34,559 nucleotides of DNA from RGIG4140 sp045635565 (GCA_045635565.1 JAZTVX010000020.1:1-34559); one strand, 5' to 3'; shown: positions 23,758 to 32,025, counted from the stretch's first letter. Made by a program: numbers and translations. Notes: generated by a model not told the origin, from the letters alone.

Positions 23758-25578
23758 TTATTCCTTTTTATCTGTTGGTTCAATTCGTATGCTTAATAGT
23801 TCAATGCCAGGGTATCTGCGTTCGGGTTTCGGAGATGTTTCAATATCAAAATCCAATTGAATAACTCCGTCTTGAATCAAATCGGGTGTGATGTGAAATG
23901 TTTGTGTTTCAATGGATAGTTCTTCATATTTTTTTTGAAAGAGTAAGTGGTTATTGCTTCGGACAGACAGAAGACGATGAGATTTTAATGGGGTTGGTAT
24001 GACATATTGAATGATGATGTTGAGGGGGTAATTAGTTGTTATATCCGGACGTAATTTCATTTGCCCGACATTTTGATCTACCCAAACGTGATTTAAAAAT
24101 TCTTCCCGAATTTTATTGCCTCCGACATATTTATTGAGAGCATTAACAAATGGAATGGTTGTATTAAGAGGCATTGGTTGTAATTGTTTCGGATCATCAA
24201 AATATGATAATGGTACCGTATTGCCCCAATCACGATATTTTTTTGATATACAATCCAGTTCATATTCAAATGCAGTTCCGATTTGTTCCAGTAATGTTTT
24301 TTCCTGACGGAATAAAGAACGACCCAAACCGTATTGACCATTGAATTCAAAGCCGACAGCATCCAATATGGTCGGAGCAATATCAAAATTAGTATATTGG
24401 TGCGGATAAACAGTCATTTCTTTGGCCGGATTGATAATCGTAAAGTAAATTTCACGATTGGGTATTTTTTCAATCAGATAATCGACATCAGTTGCTGTAA
24501 CAAGATGATCTCCCATAATAACAACAGTCGTATTGTCATAAAACGATTGTTGTTGTATCCATTGAAGAAGTTCGGCAACTTCTTTATCAGAACAGATAAC
24601 AGCATCACGGTAATCGTTATATTTTCGTTGACATGTGGTATTGACATTTCCGACAGGTTGATGTGTGTCCGCTTGAACGGTTGCAATCATGAATGGTTTT
24701 TCTGATTTTGATAAACGGATTATTTCATCTTTGACAGCTTTATAAAGTTGTCTGTCATTTAATCCCCATGTCGAAACAGGCGGTTTTTCATATTTTTTTA
24801 ATTCGTGATAGCCGACGGCTTTTTGAAAGCCATGCTGTAATGCAAATTTATCTGTTCCCGTGAATTGAATGCGGGCAGATTTCATCAGAACAGTTTCATA
24901 TCCTTGTTCTTTCAATGTTTCAACCCAACAGGGCATGCCTGGAATAAAAGAATGATACGTTGATAAATCAATGAACATATTGTTTAATTTTAATGGGGCT
25001 CCACAAAAAGACGACATAAGGCTGGTAATTGTCCACCCACACTGACGTATTTGTTTGAAACCGGAAAAAGAAATATTATCTTGTTGTATTTGTGATAAAA
25101 ATGGTGACAGATTAGATTCTAAAAATTGACTGTTTTGAAATGATTTTTCGTATGATTCCAAGATAATGACAATCAGATTCCTGCCATTTGTTTTAATTTC
25201 GGGCACAATGTGTTGTGTTTCATACAATTGACCGACAATAAAACGACTGCGAATAAAATCAAACAAATGCCATTTTGTTATGGGATAAGAAAAACATAAT
25301 ACCCCAATTAAAACACATGTTAATTGAGTATAAGGAATCCATTTTTGAACAAACCTATAGAGTAGATAAGTTACTAAAAAACCGATAATAATGATGGCTC
25401 CAATACCACTGAAAATGAGTGAAATGGCTACACCATTCAATGGTTGTGCCAAATTTAATAAAATTTGTTCCCATTGAATATCACCAAAATAGTGATGAAC
25501 CCAAATTGTTGCTATAAAACAGGCTGTTCCCAGATACATCAGGATAAAAGCCAAGATACTTGTTATTTTATTCAACAT
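23758..25578 (-). CDS. Sulfatase-fold phosphoglycerol/phosphoethanolamine transferase (LtaS/MdoB-like)
   Basis: 606 residues. Three to four membrane segments (to about residue 105) precede a periplasmic alkaline-phosphatase-fold domain. Metal and nucleophile residues are in place: E141 (IVIILESY), T183 (GWTITS), H306 (ADTHQPVG) and D357-H358 (VIMGDH). This layout is that of LtaS/OpgB phosphoglycerol transferases, which move glycerol phosphate from phosphatidylglycerol to a glycan and release diacylglycerol. A C-terminal beta-rich domain of about 100 residues is additional. It starts five bases after the glycosyltransferase stop, so the two are coupled. An EptA-type phosphoethanolamine transferase is the main alternative. 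Confidence 0.82.
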   Translation of the reverse strand: MLNKITSILAFILMYLGTACFIATIWVHHYFGDIQWEQILLNLAQPLNGVAISLIFSGIGAIIIIGFLVTYLLYRFVQKWIPYTQLTCVLIGVLCFSYPITKWHLFDFIRSRFIVGQLYETQHIVPEIKTNGRNLIVIILESYEKSFQNSQFLESNLSPFLSQIQQDNISFSGFKQIRQCGWTITSLMSSFCGAPLKLNNMFIDLSTYHSFIPGMPCWVETLKEQGYETVLMKSARIQFTGTDKFALQHGFQKAVGYHELKKYEKPPVSTWGLNDRQLYKAVKDEIIRLSKSEKPFMIATVQADTHQPVGNVNTTCQRKYNDYRDAVICSDKEVAELLQWIQQQSFYDNTTVVIMGDHLVTATDVDYLIEKIPNREIYFTIINPAKEMTVYPHQYTNFDIAPTILDAVGFEFNGQYGLGRSLFRQEKTLLEQIGTAFEYELDCISKKYRDWGNTVPLSYFDDPKQLQPMPLNTTIPFVNALNKYVGGNKIREEFLNHVWVDQNVGQMKLRPDITTNYPLNIIIQYVIPTPLKSHRLLSVRSNNHLLFQKKYEELSIETQTFHITPDLIQDGVIQLDFDIETSPKPERRYPGIELLSIRIEPTDKKE

Positions 25579-25583
25579 ATGAC

Positions 25584-26525
25584 CTATTCTTCAAAAGATG
25601 ATTCTTGTATAATGTAATTCGGGCGTTTTTTTGTTTCCAAATAAATCAACCCCAAATATTCGCCCAGTATGCCCATAATCATTAACTGAACACCACCAAT
25701 GAGTAAAACGGAAACCAGAACGGAAGTCCAACCCGTTACGATAAAGTGATTGGTAAAAATTTTCATGTAAACAACATAACAAGCATATAAAAAGCCGAGT
25801 AATGTTGTCAAAAAGCCGATAACACTGGCGATACGTAAAGGCATAATACTGAAAGATGTGATACCCATCCATGCCAAACGTATCATTTTGGAAAGCGTGT
25901 AACTGCTTTTGCCGGCATATCGTTGGGCAACCTGATACGGTATACCGATTTGTTTAAATCCTGTCCAAGTAATATAACCTCTTAAAAACAAATCTCGTTC
26001 CGGAGAATTATTTAAAATATGCACAACTTTCTTATCAAGTAAGCGAAAATCAGCAGCTCCTTTGGGAACATTGACCGATGTCATAAAATTAAGAATTTTG
26101 TAAAACAAATTAGATGTTTTTCGTTTGAAAAAACTTTGATTTTTATTTTCTTGTCGAATGGTATAAACAATGTCATATCCCACTTGCCAATTTTGAATCA
26201 ATTGCGGAATGATTTCGGGTGGATGTTGTAAATCACCATCCATTGAAATAACGGCATCACCCGTTGCTTTTGCTAAACCGGCACGCAATGCATACTGATG
26301 ACCAAAATTGCGGGAAAATGAAATCCATTCCAGACGAGGCATTTTGTTTTTTAAATCTTTTAAAACATTAAGCGTGTTATCAGTTGAACCATCATCAATA
26401 AAAATGATTTCATAAGATGCAGTAGGGATATTTGTTTTTAATTTTTCCAATAACACAGGAATGTTTTCTGCCTCATTATAAACCGGAATGATAACGGAAA
26501 GTTTGTAATCTTTATGTGTTGTCAT
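25584..26525 (-). CDS. Family 2 glycosyltransferase, GtrB/DPM1-like
   Basis: I start at ATG 26525, with AGAGG 6 bp upstream; a GTG at 26546 overlaps the -10 box. 313 residues. The GT-A catalytic domain has LSVIIPVYNEAENIP, FIDDGSTDNT and SMDGDLQHP (the metal-binding DGD), and the RNFGHQYALRAGL segment of polyprenyl-phosphate glycosyltransferases. Two C-terminal membrane segments (about 228-257 and 265-297) anchor it. It is expected to transfer a sugar from a nucleotide sugar to undecaprenyl phosphate for use outside the membrane. The sugar is unknown. Confidence 0.87.
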   Translation of the reverse strand: MTTHKDYKLSVIIPVYNEAENIPVLLEKLKTNIPTASYEIIFIDDGSTDNTLNVLKDLKNKMPRLEWISFSRNFGHQYALRAGLAKATGDAVISMDGDLQHPPEIIPQLIQNWQVGYDIVYTIRQENKNQSFFKRKTSNLFYKILNFMTSVNVPKGAADFRLLDKKVVHILNNSPERDLFLRGYITWTGFKQIGIPYQVAQRYAGKSSYTLSKMIRLAWMGITSFSIMPLRIASVIGFLTTLLGFLYACYVVYMKIFTNHFIVTGWTSVLVSVLLIGGVQLMIMGILGEYLGLIYLETKKRPNYIIQESSFEE

Positions 26526-26545
26526 TGTGAACCTCTTTGTATTCA

Positions 26546-26574
26546 CTTTTACTCCGAATTGTTTTTGTTTGCAA
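26546..26574 (-). promoter_or_regulatory. Promoter for the glycosyltransferase pair
   Basis: On the minus strand TTGCAA (26569-26574), 17 bp, TAAAAG (26546-26551), just after the terminator at 26600-26646. Confidence 0.5.
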
Positions 26575-26599
26575 GTCTTTTATTGAAATAACACGACAG

Positions 26600-26646
26600 A
26601 ATAAAAATATTGCAATCAGGCTGTGAAGCACTTGATTGCAATATTT
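26600..26646 (-). terminator. Rho-independent terminator after the cytidylyltransferase gene
   Basis: A 14-bp perfect stem (AAATATTGCAATCA at 26605-26618 with 26633-26646) has a 14-nt loop. On the minus strand it exits into a T-rich tract. It splits the envelope cluster into two transcription units. Confidence 0.85.
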
Positions 26647-26662
26647 AATCAATAGTAAAATA

Positions 26663-27082
26663 CTATTTTTGAATTGTTTGTCGAATGGATGTTGTGGAAC
26701 GAACGGGTAAATCGCCTTTGGGTTTGCGTTGGCTGATTTTGTATTCGATTCCTTTGCTTTCAACGAATTGTCGTTTGATATCACTATCACCATCGGAGTT
26801 AACAAAGAAAATATCCGGCTTGATTTCATCTAATAAGGAGGCAAAATCTAAAATACCATCATCTGGTCCGATAAAAACTTCTTTAACGAATTTAATGGCT
26901 TCCAGCATGTATTTGCGTTCATCTTCCGTGTATAATGTTGTTCGGTTTTTCAGTTTTTGAACGGTTGCATCTGAACCGATGGAAACATATACATCACCTA
27001 ATTCAGCAGCTTCTTCCAAAAAACGGATGTGTCCGCTGTGTAAAACATCAAAACAGCCGGATACAAATACTTTTTTTCTCAT
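26663..27082 (-). CDS. Cytidylyltransferase-like protein (TagD/RfaE2 group)
   Basis: 139 residues, a single nucleotidyltransferase domain. The HxGH motif is HSGH at 15-18 (SGCFDVLHSGH) and the C-terminal RSTTSIR matches the R-x-S-T-T-x-I-R type motif. Such enzymes activate a phosphorylated polyol or sugar with CTP or ATP: glycerol 3-phosphate (TagD), heptose 1-phosphate (HldE C-terminal domain) or similar. The substrate cannot be settled from sequence. AAGGAG lies 10 bp upstream of ATG 27082. It is 22 bp downstream of the fusion gene, so the two are cotranscribed. Confidence 0.83.
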   Translation of the reverse strand: MRKKVFVSGCFDVLHSGHIRFLEEAAELGDVYVSIGSDATVQKLKNRTTLYTEDERKYMLEAIKFVKEVFIGPDDGILDFASLLDEIKPDIFFVNSDGDSDIKRQFVESKGIEYKISQRKPKGDLPVRSTTSIRQTIQK

Positions 27083-27104
27083 AACTATATACTCCTTTTT
27101 TGTG

Positions 27105-28256
27105 TTACATTACACCATTGTCAATTAAACGTTGGCGATATTTTGGTTCCCAATCAACCGGTTCGTCTCTACCAAATGTACGACAATACGGTTCAATCGG
27201 ATATAAATGGGGATTGCTATCCAATGCATTTTGTCTTTTTTCCGAATCGGCAAATAAATAAAGGGCATATCCGCCATGACCTCCACCACAATATTTATAA
27301 CCCAATGCGTCTTTTATTTCGGGCAAAGGCAACATGCCTTCGTCCAATTGTAATTTATAACTCATTTGCACAGCTTCCGAAACAATAAAAACATCTTTTG
27401 CTATAACACCGATACGAGCAACTCGACCGGCTTGTGCAATTTGTTCAAAGTTGCGTTGTACATTTGCTAAACTTGGTGTGTTGTGTTCAATGCAAGTATC
27501 TAAAACAGCCATACGTCCCTGTAAAAAATCACCGGTATTTTTGCAATCCAATTTCGGATAATCACCGGATAACCAAACACAAGCCCCCGTTTCAGCGATA
27601 ACGGCAGGATCTTGCCAACCGACACCCAATCCTAATTCCGATTTTACGGGATCCCAACCGTTTAAAACGCTCCAACCACCACTTCCACCTAGGCCTGCTC
27701 CTTTGCGATAAAGCCATTCATTCATGGAAACGGTCGGTGAAATAGCACAATTGACAATGTATGCCCCATCAATCTTGTTTTCAGGAACATCTAACCAACC
27801 ACCGGCAAAATCGACACGTAACGGCACATAATTCGGTGCTTTGATTTTTTGAATGATTTGTGTGCAGGATAGTTGATTGGAAAATGGGGGTGTTTTTTCC
27901 AACATAATATACTCAATCCCGAGTCTGGCACATAATTCCTTTTTAGCATTAGCATATTGATCATCTGTTGTAACAGCTAAAATGTCTGGTTTATAAATGC
28001 TGATTTCATTTTCAAATTCAAGCCCTTTTTTGTCTCCTTGACAAAAGATAACTTTGTCAATCGTATCCAGTGAAGACAAAACAGCCATTTTATCTTGGTC
28101 AGTCATGGCTGATTTCATACGATAAAGTTTCCATAAGGTTTCCGAATCGGGAATGGCGACTATCAATTTATTTCCTAATTGTCTGGCATCTTTAAAAAAT
28201 TGAATGTGTCCGGCATGTAATAAATTGAATGCTCCCGAAATAAATACAGTTTTCAT
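27105..28256 (-). CDS. Nucleotidyltransferase-GHMP kinase fusion
   Basis: 383 residues. Residues 1-138 form a cytidylyltransferase-like domain with HAGH at 14-17 and a degenerate C-terminal motif (SCTQII). From about 143 the sequence looks like a GHMP-family sugar kinase of the HddA type: PLRVDFAGGWLDVP (motif 1), GAGLGGSGG at 186-194 (motif 2, more glycine-rich than the usual GLGSS) and KYCGGGHGGYALYLF near the end (motif 3). The pairing of kinase and nucleotidyltransferase in one chain recalls HldE and Fkp, which make activated sugars from free or phosphorylated ones. The substrate is unknown. GAGAGGA precedes ATG 28256. Confidence 0.78.
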   Translation of the reverse strand: MKTVFISGAFNLLHAGHIQFFKDARQLGNKLIVAIPDSETLWKLYRMKSAMTDQDKMAVLSSLDTIDKVIFCQGDKKGLEFENEISIYKPDILAVTTDDQYANAKKELCARLGIEYIMLEKTPPFSNQLSCTQIIQKIKAPNYVPLRVDFAGGWLDVPENKIDGAYIVNCAISPTVSMNEWLYRKGAGLGGSGGWSVLNGWDPVKSELGLGVGWQDPAVIAETGACVWLSGDYPKLDCKNTGDFLQGRMAVLDTCIEHNTPSLANVQRNFEQIAQAGRVARIGVIAKDVFIVSEAVQMSYKLQLDEGMLPLPEIKDALGYKYCGGGHGGYALYLFADSEKRQNALDSNPHLYPIEPYCRTFGRDEPVDWEPKYRQRLIDNGVM

Positions 28257-28377
28257 ATATTCCTCTCATTCATAAAAAAAACAACTGATTGATTGCACTA
28301 TAGTATAAAGTATTTGTATTTTCAAGATGAAAAGCGTTTTTTGACATATTTTATCTTTCTGATAAAGTAAATCTGTT

Positions 28378-28743
28378 TTAAAATGATGCGGTTAATATAC
28401 ACAACCATAAAAATAAAGCATTCATTATTGACAAGAATACTAAAAAACTACCGATATCTTTTGCTTGTTTTGAAAGTGGATGTTGTTTTAAAGAAATTCT
28501 GTCAATTAACAATTCAATGGCTGTATTGGTTAATTCCATGAGTAAAATGAGCATCAGTGAAGTAATTAAAACACCTTTTGCTAAAATTGAAATCGGTAAT
28601 AAAACGGCGATGAAAGAGCCGGTCATAAACAACAGCAAGTCCAATCGAAAGGATTCTTGTGTGCGAAAAGCGACTATGAAGCCGTTGTAAGAATTGATAA
28701 AAGCGAAGAATAACCGTTTGATACCCGTCTGCGGTGTGTTCAT
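28378..28743 (-). CDS. dgkA: Diacylglycerol kinase
   Basis: The start is ATG 28743, with a perfect GGAGGT 3 bp upstream; the longer frame runs through the tRNA gene. 121 residues, as expected. DgkA phosphorylates diacylglycerol to phosphatidic acid in the inner membrane. Three membrane segments and the family signature MELTNTAIELLIDRI followed by KQAKDIGSFLVFL are seen. It would recycle the diacylglycerol released by the phosphoglycerol transferase encoded nearby. A terminator lies right before its binding site. Confidence 0.93.
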   Translation of the reverse strand: MNTPQTGIKRLFFAFINSYNGFIVAFRTQESFRLDLLLFMTGSFIAVLLPISILAKGVLITSLMLILLMELTNTAIELLIDRISLKQHPLSKQAKDIGSFLVFLSIMNALFLWLCILTASF

Positions 28744-28760
28744 GGTACCTCCGTAAAAGC

Positions 28761-28788
28761 AAAAAAAGTCGCAGATACGCGACTTTTT
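28761..28788. terminator. Terminator between tRNA-Met and dgkA
   Basis: A 10-bp stem (AAAAAGTCGC at 28763-28772 with 28779-28788) has a 6-nt loop. On the minus strand it ends in seven T. It lies 7 bp after the tRNA 3' end and about 8 bp before the dgkA binding site. Confidence 0.88.
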
Positions 28789-28795
28789 ATAAAAC

Positions 28796-28871
28796 TGGTA
28801 GCGGAAGAGGGGATCGAACCCCCGACACATGGATTATGATTCCACCGCTCTACCATCTGAGCTATTCCGCC
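28796..28871 (-). tRNA. tRNA-Met (CAT), elongator type
   Basis: 76 nt with encoded CCA. The acceptor stem pairs GGCGGAA with TTCCGCT (one G-T at the end). The D arm, a 5-bp anticodon stem with loop ATCATAA (anticodon CAT) and a T arm with TTCGATC all fold. The paired 1-72 position and the sequence argue for elongator rather than initiator. A tRNA-Ile with CAT modified to lysidine is less likely. Confidence 0.93.
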
Positions 28872-28886
28872 ATTCGATATGGGAAC

Positions 28887-28915
28887 TATATACACCTAAA
28901 AAAAATGCTTGTCAA
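28887..28915 (-). promoter_or_regulatory. Promoter of tRNA-Met
   Basis: On the minus strand TTGACA (28910-28915), 17 bp, TATATA (28887-28892), 16 bp before the tRNA 5' end. Confidence 0.85.
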
Positions 28916-28923
28916 CAAAAAAG

Positions 28924-28952
28924 TTGCATTTTGTGAAAAAATATTTTACAGT
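28924..28952 (+). promoter_or_regulatory. Possible promoter of the hydrolase operon
   Basis: TTGCAT (28924-28929), 17 bp, TACAGT (28947-28952). Moderate match, correctly placed before the gene at 28989. Confidence 0.45.
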
Positions 28953-28988
28953 ACACATATCACTGATAAGAATTGAAAGGGAAATAAG

Positions 28989-29699
28989 ATGGCAGAAGTA
29001 TTTTTTAACGGTGTTGCAGGTCGGTTAGAAGGTCGTTTTCATAAGTCGGAAAACCCTCGTGCACCACAAATTTTGATATTGCACCCACAACCGTTGCAAG
29101 GTGGCACGATGAATAATCGTGTTACATATGCGATGTTTCAAGCCTTTGTGAATATGGGATTTTCTGTTTTAAGATTTAATTATCGTGGCGTCGGTAATTC
29201 CCAAGGAGAGGTTGATGGAACAGGTGTTGGTGAATTGGCGGATGCAATTATTGCATTGGATTGGCTTCAAAATTTGGATTCAGAAGCCAATTGCTGTTGG
29301 ATTGCCGGTTATTCTTTTGGGGCTTGGGTTGCTGCTCAATTGCTCATGCGTCGTCCGGAAATTAAAGGTTTTGTTTTTGTTTCACCTCCAACAGATTTAT
29401 ATCCGTTTGATTTCTTGACACCGTGTCCGGCTTCTGGTTTGATTATACAAGGTGGATCTGATACTGTTGTTTCAGAATCGTCAGTTGCCATGTTAGCAGA
29501 ACAATTGTCCGGTCATAAATATTTACGTGTTGAATATAAAGTATTACCGGATGCTGATCATATTTATTCTCGTCATTTAAAAGACGTTCAGGATTTAATT
29601 ACGCAAATTGTACCTGAATTGAAGGGGTGTCCCAGAAAAGTTGTGAAAAAGGTAAAAAAAGCAGCTGTTTCAACGGTCATATCCAATGAAGACTATTGA
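28989..29699 (+). CDS. Alpha/beta-hydrolase (COG2945-like)
   Basis: 236 residues. The nucleophile elbow is GYSFGA with S109; D158 (GGSD) and H191 (DADH) complete a likely triad. HPQPLQGGTMNN near 32-43 and FNYRGVGNSQG near 63-73 are typical of this small hydrolase group, whose substrates are not known. AAAGGGAA precedes ATG 28989. The C-terminal Lys/Val tail is unusual. It overlaps the next gene by 14 bp. Confidence 0.83.
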   Translation: MAEVFFNGVAGRLEGRFHKSENPRAPQILILHPQPLQGGTMNNRVTYAMFQAFVNMGFSVLRFNYRGVGNSQGEVDGTGVGELADAIIALDWLQNLDSEANCCWIAGYSFGAWVAAQLLMRRPEIKGFVFVSPPTDLYPFDFLTPCPASGLIIQGGSDTVVSESSVAMLAEQLSGHKYLRVEYKVLPDADHIYSRHLKDVQDLITQIVPELKGCPRKVVKKVKKAAVSTVISNEDY

Positions 29700-30585
29700 T
29701 TATATAGATGTTATGGAGGCGTTTAAAGCCTTTGATATTTATACAAAACGTTATACGGCAAAAAACAAAGATTGGCTTGGGTGGAAATATTTTCATACAT
29801 TAGATGTTGTAAAAACAGGTTGTCAGATTATACAGGCTGAGCCGACTTTGTCTGTTTTGTCGGATGATGAACATGCACAATTAGAACGGGCCTTGTTGTT
29901 TCATGACATTGCTCGTTCAAAGCAGATGAATGTTGACGGACAGATGATTCCTCACTTTGTTCACGGAGCAGAAGGCATGCAAATGCTGTTGGAAAAAGGA
30001 GAAAGGAATTTGGCGGTGTTGGCATCTGTTTTGGTACATGATCAATTGAACATGAATTTACTTGAAGCCGAAAAACATGTGTTAATGAATGATATTGTTT
30101 TTCAAAAATTACCTGTGCATATACAAAAAAATGTGTGCATGATAAATGAATGCTATCGATTATCATCTGAAAAAGAACGAACGTTTGTTCAACAGGCTTG
30201 TTTTTTGGTTAAAGATGCTGATACATTGTCAAATATTTTAAATTATAGGCAATTACTTAATATTGAAAAAGATGCAAAAGTTTTTGATGTGACTCCCGTT
30301 GTTTGGGAAACCGTTTTAAATAGACAATATGTATCTTATAAAGATGTTTCCACGTTTGCGGATAGGATTTTGGTCTATATGGCATGGGCATGGTATTTCC
30401 ATTATCAAGCCACGATTCGGGTTTTATGGAAACATGATGTTTTGTGTGATATGAAGGAATATCTTTTATCCAAAATGAAATATTTTTGTTCACCGGAACA
30501 GGTAACCAAAACAGATATCCTGTTTCGTCAATTGATAGAACAAATTCAACAATTTCATCAAAAAATCAATTCTTCAAAAATGTAA
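29686..30585 (+). CDS. HD-domain phosphohydrolase-like protein
   Basis: 299 residues. The metal-site pattern of HD proteins is visible: H37 (KYFHTLDV), H73-D74 (ALLFHDIAR), a further H in PHFVHGAEG and VLVHD, and D in VKDADTL. HD enzymes hydrolyse phosphate esters of nucleotides or related compounds; the substrate is unknown. It overlaps the end of the hydrolase gene by 14 bp, so the two are translationally coupled. No signal peptide. Confidence 0.75.
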   Translation: MKTIDYIDVMEAFKAFDIYTKRYTAKNKDWLGWKYFHTLDVVKTGCQIIQAEPTLSVLSDDEHAQLERALLFHDIARSKQMNVDGQMIPHFVHGAEGMQMLLEKGERNLAVLASVLVHDQLNMNLLEAEKHVLMNDIVFQKLPVHIQKNVCMINECYRLSSEKERTFVQQACFLVKDADTLSNILNYRQLLNIEKDAKVFDVTPVVWETVLNRQYVSYKDVSTFADRILVYMAWAWYFHYQATIRVLWKHDVLCDMKEYLLSKMKYFCSPEQVTKTDILFRQLIEQIQQFHQKINSSKM

Positions 30586-30642
30586 AAATCATGTTGTGAT
30601 GTGCAAAGTGTTTTTTTTATTTTTTGTTTGTACATTTTTTTG

Positions 30643-30671
30643 TTGATAAAATTATTTTTTTATGCTAAAAT
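30643..30671 (+). promoter_or_regulatory. Promoter of the gene at 30711
   Basis: TTGATA (30643-30648), 17 bp, TAAAAT (30666-30671), with TG before the -10 box. Confidence 0.7.
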
Positions 30672-30710
30672 GACAAAAAATGAATGCAAATGCTGGAAGG
30701 AGGGGTTGAT

Positions 30711-31589
30711 ATGACTAATATCATTCAACAGGAACCGAAAAAAAAGAAAACGCCTGCTCAAAGATGGGTTAAAAGAATCTGGAATATGATTCCCAGTATG
30801 AAGTCATTGATTAAAGGCGGCATGTTTCTGGCTAAGAAATTTTTACTGACAAAATGGGAAAATTTAAAAAAAGACGTTGCTGAGTTCATTGATGTTGTAA
30901 AAAGAGCAAAACGAACATTAAAGGCTTTTTCTCCATATCAAATAAAAACGCCTTATGGCAGAGCAGAGGATTGCTCTTTGAAAGAACACCCAATTATTAT
31001 TAAAATTGAAACATTAGGTGAAAAGGGGCGTTGTATGCACGGTGCTTCTGCATATAAAGGTGTTGTTGTTGACAGCGATGGGGAAGGTCGTAATACAACT
31101 GATGACGGTAGAATGGAAGAACCGGAAGATACGGTTGGACAATATTTTGTTCTTTATCCCAGCCGATTGGGTCTTGATGAGGATAAATTATTACAAGCAA
31201 TGCAACAAGAAGCCGGAAAAAAGAATGATTATGATTTTTACATTAACAATTGTATAGATCATGTTATTCGTCCGTTACAGGTTGCCGGTGCTCAAATTGA
31301 TTTAGGTGAAGTATCAACACCGAAAGAATTGTGTCAATGGTGTGATAATATGTGTCAAATACAAAAGGCTGGTTATTTGTTGAATGAAACAGAATATCAA
31401 TCCTTCTTGAAACGAATTGAAAATCAAAATAAAAATGATATACAACAGTTGTATTTGATTTCTGCTTTATATAACATGACAACACGCCATCACCCTAAAC
31501 AAAAAGTTAAACATGATACGCGAACAGTTGATTATCGGTATCGTTTATTCGAAAAAGAACGTTCGCATCAAATGTGTTATGGGTGTTAA
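30711..31589 (+). CDS. Unrecognised protein, possibly a permuted NlpC/P60 (papain-like) fold
   Basis: I start at ATG 30711, with AAGGAGGGG at 30698-30705; an ATG at 30684 lacks a site. 292 residues. The N-terminal 85 are basic and helical with an amphipathic stretch. The central part has CMHGASAYKG and later YDFYINNCIDHV, which resemble the His-first, Asn-Cys-later arrangement of permuted NlpC/P60 and related peptidases or acyltransferases. The C-terminus has further cysteines (CQWCDNMC; CYGC). The family link rests on two short motifs and is tentative. The gene is monocistronic, with its own promoter and terminator. Confidence 0.5.
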   Translation: MTNIIQQEPKKKKTPAQRWVKRIWNMIPSMKSLIKGGMFLAKKFLLTKWENLKKDVAEFIDVVKRAKRTLKAFSPYQIKTPYGRAEDCSLKEHPIIIKIETLGEKGRCMHGASAYKGVVVDSDGEGRNTTDDGRMEEPEDTVGQYFVLYPSRLGLDEDKLLQAMQQEAGKKNDYDFYINNCIDHVIRPLQVAGAQIDLGEVSTPKELCQWCDNMCQIQKAGYLLNETEYQSFLKRIENQNKNDIQQLYLISALYNMTTRHHPKQKVKHDTRTVDYRYRLFEKERSHQMCYGC

Positions 31590-31595
31590 ATTAAC

Positions 31596-31625
31596 AACGG
31601 GAATTGAAGTGATTCCCGTTTTTTT
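31596..31625 (+). terminator. Rho-independent terminator
   Basis: A 9-bp stem (AACGGGAAT at 31596-31604 with 31612-31620) has a 7-nt loop and a T-run to 31625. Confidence 0.9.
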
Positions 31626-31805
31626 ATATTAAGAAAAACTTAAAAATATTTTTTGGAAAACGGATAGTGTTATTTGCCCAAAATTTATTATTATAATGAT
31701 TCGTTTTTTATGCTTCTAAATTTCCTGTTCAAATATTAAAAAAAGCTTTTGCAAAAGTGCAAAACCCGTTTGAAAATAAGTATTAAAAATCAATATATTC
31801 TCAAT

Positions 31806-31980
31806 AAAAAACGTGTCAAAAAAAGGTACGTTATTTTTCCCATATTATTGTGCAAATTACCTCTTGTCAACTAAAAAATACAATCGTGTGATTTTTATAT
31901 CTTTTTTCCCTCATCACAAACACATGTCGTATATCAAAAAAAAGCGTCAAAAAAACGTACCTTTTTTTGACACGTTTTTT
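31806..31980. repeat. 27-bp perfect inverted repeat around a 121-bp segment
   Basis: Bases 31806-31832 are the exact reverse complement of 31954-31980 (core ACGTGTCAAAAAAAGGTACG). Beyond three mismatches the symmetry continues for five bases outward (31798-31802 with 31984-31988). The right arm also forms its own hairpin (31946-31955 with 62-71). The segment lies directly upstream of the prepilin-like gene and contains a minus-strand promoter. No recombinase gene is in the window. Confidence 0.9.
31842..31870 (-). promoter_or_regulatory. Promoter inside the inverted repeat, pointing away from the prepilin-like gene
   Basis: On the minus strand TTGACA (31865-31870), 17 bp, TAATAT (31842-31847). 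In the sequenced orientation it would transcribe leftwards. No comparable plus-strand promoter was seen between the repeat and 32026. Confidence 0.5.
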
Positions 31981-32025
31981 TAAGAGAAGGTTTTGATTTT
32001 TTGAGATTATTTTAACGGAGGTTTT

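Noticed and set aside
31833..31953. Miniature transposon (MITE) bounded by the inverted repeat
   Set aside because: No flanking target-site duplication was seen and no second copy occurs in the window; the promoter-switch reading fits better, though a MITE is not excluded.
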